A stretch of DNA of 13,895 bases from Clostridiales bacterium. Its GTDB lineage: Bacteria; Bacillota; Clostridia; Oscillospirales; Oscillospiraceae. Made by a program: the position numbers and the translations under genes. The notes under the pieces are model-generated. The model saw only the letters and a program-made list of their open reading frames with translations. It ran no database searches and was not told the origin of the DNA. Shown in pieces: positions 7,225 through 13,895 of the stretch. Location: the NCBI GenBank assembly GCA_003525905.1, contig DQIA01000004.1, forward strand, positions 1-13,895, read 5' to 3'. Positions within the stretch are counted from its first letter, which is position 1, and the number at the start of each line of letters is the position of its first letter.

Positions 7225-7750
7225 TGCCGCAAGCTATGGCCGCGCGCTGTTTCAGCTCGCGGAGGAAAACGGCTGCGGCGACGGGGTGCTGGAGGAGCTG
7301 CAGCTCGTCCGCCGCGCCCTGCGGGAAAACCCAGGTTATGTCACGCTGATGGACACGCCCGCCGTGGCCGGGCCGGAAAAACACGCCCTGCTGCTGCAGG
7401 CCTTTTCCGGCGCGTCGCAGGAGCTGCGCAATTTCCTGTGCCTGCTGTGCGACCGGCGCGCGCTCTGGCAGCTGCCCGCCTGCCTGACCGCCTATGAGGC
7501 GGCCTATGACGAGGCGCACGGCATCCTGCGCGCGACGGCCATCACGGCCGTTCCCATGCAGCAGCGGCAGCGCGAGGCCCTGTGCGCCCGGCTCGAGTCG
7601 CTGACCGGCAAGACCGTCAGCCTGACCTGCCGCACCGATCCCACGCTGCTCGGCGGCATTACCCTGCGCTATGGCGGCATCCAGCTCGACGACAGCATCC
7701 GCAGCCGTCTGGAGCGCCTGCGCCGCAGCCTGAGCCAGACCGTGGTCTGA
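7217..7750 (+). CDS. atpH: F-type ATP synthase subunit delta
   Basis: The 177-residue delta (OSCP-like) subunit joins the b stalk to the top of the alpha-beta head. The N-terminal helical domain begins [14 protein letters not shown], and the C-terminal part carries the family signature [20 protein letters not shown] followed by a basic helix. ATG at 7217 is chosen over an upstream in-frame TTG (7196) because GGGGG (7206-7210) lies 6 nt before it and the protein then begins in the usual family way. It overlaps atpF by 8 bp and precedes atpA by 35 bp. Confidence 0.94.
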   Translation: MIDAASYGRALFQLAEENGCGDGVLEELQLVRRALRENPGYVTLMDTPAVAGPEKHALLLQAFSGASQELRNFLCLLCDRRALWQLPACLTAYEAAYDEAHGILRATAITAVPMQQRQREALCARLESLTGKTVSLTCRTDPTLLGGITLRYGGIQLDDSIRSRLERLRRSLSQTVV

Positions 7751-7785
7751 CCGGCTCCCCATCAAAAGATAAGGTTGGTGAAACC

Positions 7786-9294
7786 GTGAATCTCAGAATC
7801 GACGATATCAGTAAAATCATCAAGGATCAGATCAAAAATTATGCATCCCAGACGCAGCAGGATGAGATCGGCTACGTCATTCAGGTCGGCGACGGCATCG
7901 CCAAGGTGCACGGGCTGGATAAATGCAAATCCAACGAGCTGCTCCGCTTCGAGAACGGCTCGTTCGGCATGGCGCTGAACCTCGAGGAGAGCTGCGTCAG
8001 CGTCGTCATGCTCGGCACGGACGTCGGCATCCGCGAGGGCGGCCTTGTCAAGCGCACGGGCCGCGTCGTGTCCGTTCCGGTCGGCGAGGCCCTCATCGGC
8101 CGCGTCGTCGACGCCCTCGGCCAGCCCATTGACGGCAAGGGCCCCATCGACTCGAAGGAGCTGCGCCCCATCGAGCGCAACGCCCCCGGCATCATCGAGC
8201 GCAAGTCCGTCAGCGTCCCGCTGCAGACCGGCATCAAGGCCATCGACTCCATGATCCCCATCGGCCGCGGCCAGCGCGAGCTCATCATCGGCGACCGCCA
8301 GACCGGCAAGACCGTCATCGCAACGGATACCATTCTGAACCAGAAGGGCAAGAACGTCATCTGCATCTATGTCGCCATCGGCCAGAAGCGCTCGACCGTC
8401 GCCCAGCTCGTCGATACGCTCGCCCGCGGCGGCGCCATGGACTATACCATCGTTGTCTCCGCGACAGCCTCAGAGCTGGCTCCGCTGCAGTATATCGCGC
8501 CGTACTCCGGCTGCACCATGGGCGAATACTTCATGGATCAGGGCAAGGACGTGCTCATCGTCTATGACGACCTGTCGAAGCACGCCGTGGCCTACCGTGC
8601 CCTTTCCCTGCTCATCCGCCGCCCGCCCGGACGCGAGGCCTATCCCGGCGACGTGTTCTATCTGCACTCCCGTCTGCTCGAGCGCGCGGCCCGCGTCGCC
8701 CCGGAATACGGCGGCGGCTCCATGACGGCCCTGCCCATTATCGAAACGCAGGCCGGCGACGTCTCGGCCTATATTCCGACGAACGTCATTTCCATCACGG
8801 ACGGACAGATCTATCTGGAGTCCGAGCTGTTCCACTCCGGCATCCGCCCGGCTATCAACCCCGGCATCTCCGTGTCACGTGTCGGCGGCAGCGCCCAGAT
8901 CAAGGCCATGAAGAAGGTCGCCGGTACCCTGAAGCTGACGTATTCGCAGTACCGCGAGCTGCAGTCCTTCGCGCAGTTCGGCTCGGACCTCGATGCCGAC
9001 ACAAAGACGCGCCTTGCCCAGGGCGAGCGCGTCGTGGAGGTGCTCAAGCAGGACCGCAGCTCCCCGCTGGACGTTGCCCTGCAGGTCAGCATTCTCTACG
9101 CCGTTGTGCACAACATGCTCATGGACGTCCCCGTCGAACGCATTTCCGCCTTTGAGAACGCGCTGTTTGACCATCTGACCGTGCAGCATCCCGAAATTCT
9201 CGAGGACATCCGCAAGACCGGCGAGCTTCGGCCGGAAAACGAGGCCGCGCTGCGCGCCGCCATCGAATCCTGCCGCGCGCCGTTCACGGCCTAA
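7786..9294 (+). CDS. atpA: F-type ATP synthase subunit alpha
   Basis: The 502-residue regulatory, nucleotide-binding subunit of the F1 head is close to the usual 500-513 aa. It has an N-terminal beta-barrel (about 25-95), P-loop GDRQTGKT (169-176, Lys175), Walker [13 protein letters not shown], the arginine-finger segment [10 protein letters not shown] and a C-terminal helical domain. The start is GTG at 7786, giving the expected N-terminus [15 protein letters not shown]. The ribosome site AAGGTTGG (7771-7778) is weak and sits 7 nt before it. The longer open frame upstream overlaps atpH and is not coding. It pairs with beta from atpD to form the hexamer. Confidence 0.97.
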   Translation: MNLRIDDISKIIKDQIKNYASQTQQDEIGYVIQVGDGIAKVHGLDKCKSNELLRFENGSFGMALNLEESCVSVVMLGTDVGIREGGLVKRTGRVVSVPVGEALIGRVVDALGQPIDGKGPIDSKELRPIERNAPGIIERKSVSVPLQTGIKAIDSMIPIGRGQRELIIGDRQTGKTVIATDTILNQKGKNVICIYVAIGQKRSTVAQLVDTLARGGAMDYTIVVSATASELAPLQYIAPYSGCTMGEYFMDQGKDVLIVYDDLSKHAVAYRALSLLIRRPPGREAYPGDVFYLHSRLLERAARVAPEYGGGSMTALPIIETQAGDVSAYIPTNVISITDGQIYLESELFHSGIRPAINPGISVSRVGGSAQIKAMKKVAGTLKLTYSQYRELQSFAQFGSDLDADTKTRLAQGERVVEVLKQDRSSPLDVALQVSILYAVVHNMLMDVPVERISAFENALFDHLTVQHPEILEDIRKTGELRPENEAALRAAIESCRAPFTA

Positions 9295-9306
9295 GGAGCG
9301 CTGCCT

Positions 9307-10143
9307 ATGGCTTCCATGAAGGATATCAAGACGCGCATCCGCAGCGTCGAGAGCACCCAGCAGATCACCCGCGCCATGGAGCTCGTCGCCACGTCCAAGC
9401 TGCGTCATGCGCGCGAGCGGGTCGAGCGCTCCCGCCCCTTCCACGAGGTGCTGGGTGAAGCCATCGCGGGCATTCAGGCCGGGCTGAAGGAAACGCCGTC
9501 CGTCTATTCCGAGGTGCGCCCCGTGAAGAAGACCTGCTTCGTCGTCATCGGCGGTGACCGCGGTCTGGCAGGCGGCTATAATGCCAATCTGCACCGGCTC
9601 GTGCTCTCGCTGGCCGGCAGCGAGCCCTACTGCGTGCTGCCCATCGGCAAAAAGCCGCTCGAGCAGTTCACGCGCAGCGGCGCGGAACTCGTCAGCACCT
9701 ACTTTGGCCTTGCCGCCTCCGTCGGCATCGGCGACTGCATGCAGATCGCCCGCCTGCTGTGCGACGGCTTTGCAGCCGGGCGCTATGACCGCGTGACCGT
9801 CGTCTATACGGAGTTCCGCTCCATGCTCTCGCAGGTCCCCGCCTCTGCCGGTGTTCTGCCGCTGCAGCTCACGGGCGATGCAAAGTACCAGAGCGCGACC
9901 GTCGAGGACGACCCTGCCGCCCTGGTTGCGGCCATCGTGCCGCAGTATGTCTCCGGCGTGCTGTATTCCGCCCTCTGTGAGGCCTCTGCCTCCGAGCACG
10001 GCGCGCGCCGCACGGCCATGAACGCCGCCAATAAAAACGCCGGTGAGCTCATCGACTCGCTGGTCCTCAAATACAACCGCGCGCGGCAGGCAGCCGTCAC
10101 GCAGGAGATCACAGAAATCGTTTCCGGCGCCGAGGCGCTGTAA
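9307..10143 (+). CDS. atpG: F-type ATP synthase subunit gamma
   Basis: The 278-residue central shaft couples c-ring rotation to conformational change in beta. The N-terminal helix begins MKDIKTRIRSVESTQQITRAMELVATSKLR-like sequence (residues 4 onward), the central fold has GGDRGLAGGYNANLHR (about 79-94), and the C-terminal helix ends NKNAGELIDSL-VLKYNRARQA-AVTQEITEIVSGAEAL. Length is close to the normal of about 285. The start ATG at 9307 has AAGGAG, which overlaps the atpA stop codon, 8 nt upstream. It lies between atpA and atpD as usual. Confidence 0.97.
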   Translation: MASMKDIKTRIRSVESTQQITRAMELVATSKLRHARERVERSRPFHEVLGEAIAGIQAGLKETPSVYSEVRPVKKTCFVVIGGDRGLAGGYNANLHRLVLSLAGSEPYCVLPIGKKPLEQFTRSGAELVSTYFGLAASVGIGDCMQIARLLCDGFAAGRYDRVTVVYTEFRSMLSQVPASAGVLPLQLTGDAKYQSATVEDDPAALVAAIVPQYVSGVLYSALCEASASEHGARRTAMNAANKNAGELIDSLVLKYNRARQAAVTQEITEIVSGAEAL

Positions 10144-11960
<1,817 letters not shown>

Positions 11961-11964
11961 CCAC

Positions 11965-12007
11965 AAAAAGGCCTGCTGCAGAACTTACGCTGCAGCAGGC
12001 CTTTTTT
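11965..12007 (+). terminator. Strong intrinsic terminator of the atp operon
   Basis: AAAAAGGCCTGCTGCAG (11965-11981) pairs perfectly with 11990-12006 around an 8-nt loop, a 17-bp stem ending in six T residues. The A run on the left side would also give a U run on the opposite strand, so it may work in both directions. Confidence 0.96.
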
Positions 12008-12032
12008 GCACCGTTCTGTACCATGTTCCGCC

Positions 12033-12061
12033 TTGACATTCTCCGACCGATTGTGTAAAAT
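12033..12061 (+). promoter_or_regulatory. Promoter of the zinc-ribbon gene pair
   Basis: -35 TTGACA (12033-12038) and -10 TAAAAT (12056-12061) are separated by 17 bp, just past the atp terminator. The predicted start near 12068 leaves a leader of about 50 nt, which begins with a short dyad ACAGG/CCTGT (12070-12085). The pair is thus transcribed independently of ATP synthase. Confidence 0.85.
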
Positions 12062-12119
12062 TATTATGAACAGGATATGCCCTGTCATTCCTGAATCTGT
12101 TTGAATCGAGGTAATTTCC

Positions 12120-12515
12120 ATGTCCATGATCCAGTGCCCGAACTGCAAAAGCATGGTCGACAACAGCGGCGCATTCTGTCCGAACTGCGGCACTCCCATC
12201 GCGGCTGCCCCTGAGGCCCCCGTTCAGCCCGTGCAGGCTCAGCCTTCCCAGCCCGTCTATGTTGCCGCTCCCGTTCCCGAAAAGCGCGGTGCACACGGCT
12301 GCAGCATCGCGGGCTTTGTCTGCGGTCTGCTTGGCCTGATCTTTTGCTGGACCTACATCGGCCTGCTGGCCATTCCCGGCCTCATCCTCAGCATCGTCGG
12401 CATGTCCCAGAAGAACCGCAGCAAGGGTCTCGGCATTGCCGGTCTGATCCTGAGCGCCATCGCCCTGTGCATCTGGCTCATCGTGCTGGCGGCCATCGGC
12501 ATCGCCGTGCTCTAA
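12120..12515 (+). CDS. Zinc-ribbon membrane protein (DUF4190-like)
   Basis: The 131-residue protein has no assigned function. An N-terminal zinc ribbon has two CPNC knuckles (Cys6, Cys9, Cys20, Cys23). A Pro/Ala/Val/Gln-rich linker follows (about 28-55), then hydrophobic segments about 61-95 and 103-130. The segments are joined by a basic QKNRSKGLGIAG turn, which resembles DUF4190-type membrane domains. With the ribbon outside the membrane it probably stays on the cytoplasmic face, but this is inferred. The start ATG at 12120 has GAGG 8 nt upstream; a second ATG two codons later is possible. A similar but longer gene follows after 24 bp, so the two likely form an operon. Confidence 0.82.
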   Translation: MSMIQCPNCKSMVDNSGAFCPNCGTPIAAAPEAPVQPVQAQPSQPVYVAAPVPEKRGAHGCSIAGFVCGLLGLIFCWTYIGLLAIPGLILSIVGMSQKNRSKGLGIAGLILSAIALCIWLIVLAAIGIAVL

Positions 12516-12539
12516 GCCCTGGAAAGAGAGGAATCTGTT

Positions 12540-13121
12540 ATGAGATCATTCTGTGCCAACTGCGGCGCCCCCGTCGAGGAAGGCGCTGCGTTCTGCGGCA
12601 GTTGCGGCGCACCTGTTCAGAACGCCGTGGAGCCCATGCAGCCCGCCGTCCCCGTGGAGCCGCCCGTCGCTCCCGTCGAATCCCAGCCTTCCGCACCGGT
12701 CGAGTCTGCCGCTCCCGCGCAGGCCCCGGTATACCCTGTCTACCAGCAGCCGGTCTACGTCCAGCCTGTCTCCCCGCTGAAGGGCAGCAACGGTGTCGGC
12801 GTGGCCTCGTTCGTCATGAGCATGGTCTCGCTCGTCGCCACGATCGCCGTGATTGCCATCATTTCCAGCATCATGGATTCGGTCAGCTCCTTCTATTTCA
12901 GCTTCAGCGAGCTCCAGACGCTGTGCACCAGCGGCATCGTGCTGGCCATTCTCGCACTGCTCGTGTCCATCGTCGGCCTCATCCTCGGCATCGTAGGCGT
13001 CGCCCGCCGCAATGTCAAAAAGGGCATGGCCCTTGCCGGCCTGATCATCAACGCCGTGGAGCTGCTTGCCGACTTCGTCGTGATCGCCATGATCGCCGCC
13101 ATCATCAACGAGCTCTTCTGA
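12540..13121 (+). CDS. Zinc-ribbon membrane protein, longer paralogue-like neighbour
   Basis: The 193-residue protein of unknown function has the same plan as its upstream neighbour. An N-terminal zinc ribbon CANC/CGSC (Cys5, Cys8, Cys19, Cys22) is followed by a Pro/Val/Glu-rich low-complexity linker (about 30-80) with repeated PV and YPVY/QPVYVQPV pieces. Hydrophobic segments lie at about 86-112, 131-155 and 162-189. The RRNVKKGMALAGLIINA turn parallels the QKNRSKGLGIAG turn of the neighbour. It differs by an extra membrane segment and a Ser/Phe-rich stretch (about 114-128). ATG at 12540 has AGAGG 8 nt upstream. A duplication followed by divergence is plausible but unproved. Confidence 0.82.
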   Translation: MRSFCANCGAPVEEGAAFCGSCGAPVQNAVEPMQPAVPVEPPVAPVESQPSAPVESAAPAQAPVYPVYQQPVYVQPVSPLKGSNGVGVASFVMSMVSLVATIAVIAIISSIMDSVSSFYFSFSELQTLCTSGIVLAILALLVSIVGLILGIVGVARRNVKKGMALAGLIINAVELLADFVVIAMIAAIINELF

Positions 13122-13142
13122 GCGCGTTTCCCGGCACATATT

Positions 13143-13174
13143 CCGCGCGGCTCGGCTCCGGGCCGCGCGGTTTT
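13143..13174 (+). terminator. Possible weak intrinsic terminator after the zinc-ribbon pair
   Basis: CCGCGCGGC (13143-13151) pairs with GCCGCGCGG (13162-13170) around a 10-nt loop, followed by TTTTCATTT. The short, interrupted T run and the next gene starting about 25 bp later suggest partial termination, which would lower expression of the acetyltransferase rather than isolate it. Confidence 0.6.
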
Positions 13175-13195
13175 CATTTGGAAAGGAAAAACGTC

Positions 13196-13870
13196 ATGGA
13201 TCAAAATCTTCGGCTTCTCTTTACGGAAATGCTCCGCCGGACCGGCCGCTGCCGCGCGCTGTACGACGGACCGGAGGGCATGCTGCTGCAAACGGGCGGA
13301 AACGGCCTTTTCTGCGGCATTCCGGATGCGGACGCTCTGCTGCGCGTACTGCGGGGCGTGACCGTTCCGAAGGACGCGGGCTTCACCGTCTTCTCGCACG
13401 AGGCCGCCGACGCCGTGCAGCGCGAATTCGGCCTGCACGCTCAGGAGGCCTATGAGACGCTGCTGTACCTGCAGCCGTCGCCGCCCGAGGTCTCGGCCTG
13501 CTCCATCCGCCCGCTGACGGCGGAAGACGCCGCGGAGGCGGCGCGCTACTATCATCTGTTCGACGATCCCCAGCCCTATCTGCGCGGCCGCGCGGAGGCC
13601 GGAGCGCTGTGGGGCCATTTCACCGCCGAAGGGCGGCTGGCAGGCTTCCTCGGCATCCATTCCGAGGGCAGCATGGGCATGCTCGAGGTCGTGCCGGAGT
13701 TTCGCCGCCACGGCATCGCGCAGGCGCTGGAGGCGGCGCTCATCCGGCTCCATCTGGAGCGCGGCTGGCTGCCGTACTGCTTCGTTGCGCCGGATAACGT
13801 GCCGTCCCTCTCGCTGCAGGCCAAGCTCGGGCTGACGAACATCCACATCCCGGCCATCTGGTTATTCTAA
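13196..13870 (+). CDS. GNAT-family N-acetyltransferase, substrate unknown
   Basis: The 224-residue protein has a C-terminal GNAT fold (about 102-216). It shows a beta strand then helix IRPLTAEDAAEAARYY, the acetyl-CoA pyrophosphate-binding motif A in EVVPEFRRHGIAQALEAAL (R170-x-x-G173-x-A175), and the motif-B-like NVPSLSLQAKLGL (201-213). The first 95 or so residues form a separate region I cannot assign. The acceptor (small amine, peptide or protein) cannot be told from sequence. The start is ATG at 13196 with GGAAAGGA (13181-13188) 7 nt upstream; the open frame continuing far upstream overlaps the zinc-ribbon genes and is not coding. No promoter of its own is obvious, so it may depend on read-through past the hairpin at 13143. 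Confidence 0.85.
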   Translation: MDQNLRLLFTEMLRRTGRCRALYDGPEGMLLQTGGNGLFCGIPDADALLRVLRGVTVPKDAGFTVFSHEAADAVQREFGLHAQEAYETLLYLQPSPPEVSACSIRPLTAEDAAEAARYYHLFDDPQPYLRGRAEAGALWGHFTAEGRLAGFLGIHSEGSMGMLEVVPEFRRHGIAQALEAALIRLHLERGWLPYCFVAPDNVPSLSLQAKLGLTNIHIPAIWLF

Positions 13871-13881
13871 GGAAACCGAGT

Positions 13882-13895
13882 AGGAGGGACGTTTA
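13882..13895 (+). promoter_or_regulatory. Ribosome-binding site of a gene starting at the right edge
   Basis: AGGAGGG (13882-13888) lies 25 bases or less after the acetyltransferase stop. The final base (A, 13895) would be the first base of an ATG 7 nt after AGGAGG, if the sequence continues TG. This suggests a closely linked co-transcribed gene outside the window. Confidence 0.5.

Noticed and set aside
12033..12042. TTGACATTCT shared by the metY promoter and the zinc-ribbon promoter as a common operator
   Set aside because: The match is mostly the -35 hexamer itself, and four extra bases are easily explained by chance.
12344..13195. Upstream part of the long frame that contains the acetyltransferase
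   Set aside because: It overlaps both zinc-ribbon genes in another frame, is Arg/His-rich noise, and the acetyltransferase has its own ribosome site and ATG at 13196.

Overview
The window looks like ordinary chromosome from a GC-rich member of the Firmicutes, most likely a gut-type Clostridia (Oscillospiraceae-like). This assignment is an inference. It rests on strong AGGAGG ribosome sites, frequent TTG/GTG starts, a PyrR-controlled pyrR leader, an atpZ-atpI-led ATP synthase operon and consensus sigma-A promoters. No rRNA, CRISPR array, insertion sequence or phage gene was seen, and every gene appears intact except the tRNA cut by the left edge.

Minus-strand half (1-4762). Read in the direction of transcription there are three units. 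(1) metY-metA, an O-acetylhomoserine sulfhydrylase and a homoserine O-acetyltransferase, make homocysteine by direct sulfhydrylation. They are driven by a perfect consensus promoter and end in a terminator just after metA. (2) pyrR-uraA, a uracil-sensing attenuation regulator and a uracil permease, has its own promoter and a leader of about 160 nt. The leader carries a recognisable PyrR-binding hairpin followed by an intrinsic terminator; a second terminator follows uraA. (3) tRNA-Leu(GAG) has its own perfect promoter and is truncated at its 3' end by the window.

Plus-strand half (4819-13895). A complete F-type ATP synthase operon, atpZ-I-B-E-F-H-A-G-D-C, runs from a promoter at 4819-4847 to a 17-bp-stem terminator at 11965-12007. 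The c subunit carries an ES-T-Y sodium-site signature and a glutamate in place of the usual glutamine of helix 1. This two-carboxylate arrangement predicts a sodium-coupled rotor. Downstream, a new promoter (12033-12061) precedes two small zinc-ribbon/membrane proteins in tandem. A weak terminator hairpin, a GNAT acetyltransferase with an unassigned N-terminal half, and a ribosome-binding site for a gene beyond the right edge follow.

The metYA and atp operons are divergent and share a 230-bp control region that contains a 9+9 bp inverted repeat around the metY promoter and a short dyad over the atp -35 element. I found no convincing wholly new system. The best leads are the ion-specificity signature of the c-ring, the pyrR leader fold, the divergent control region and the uncharacterised zinc-ribbon pair.
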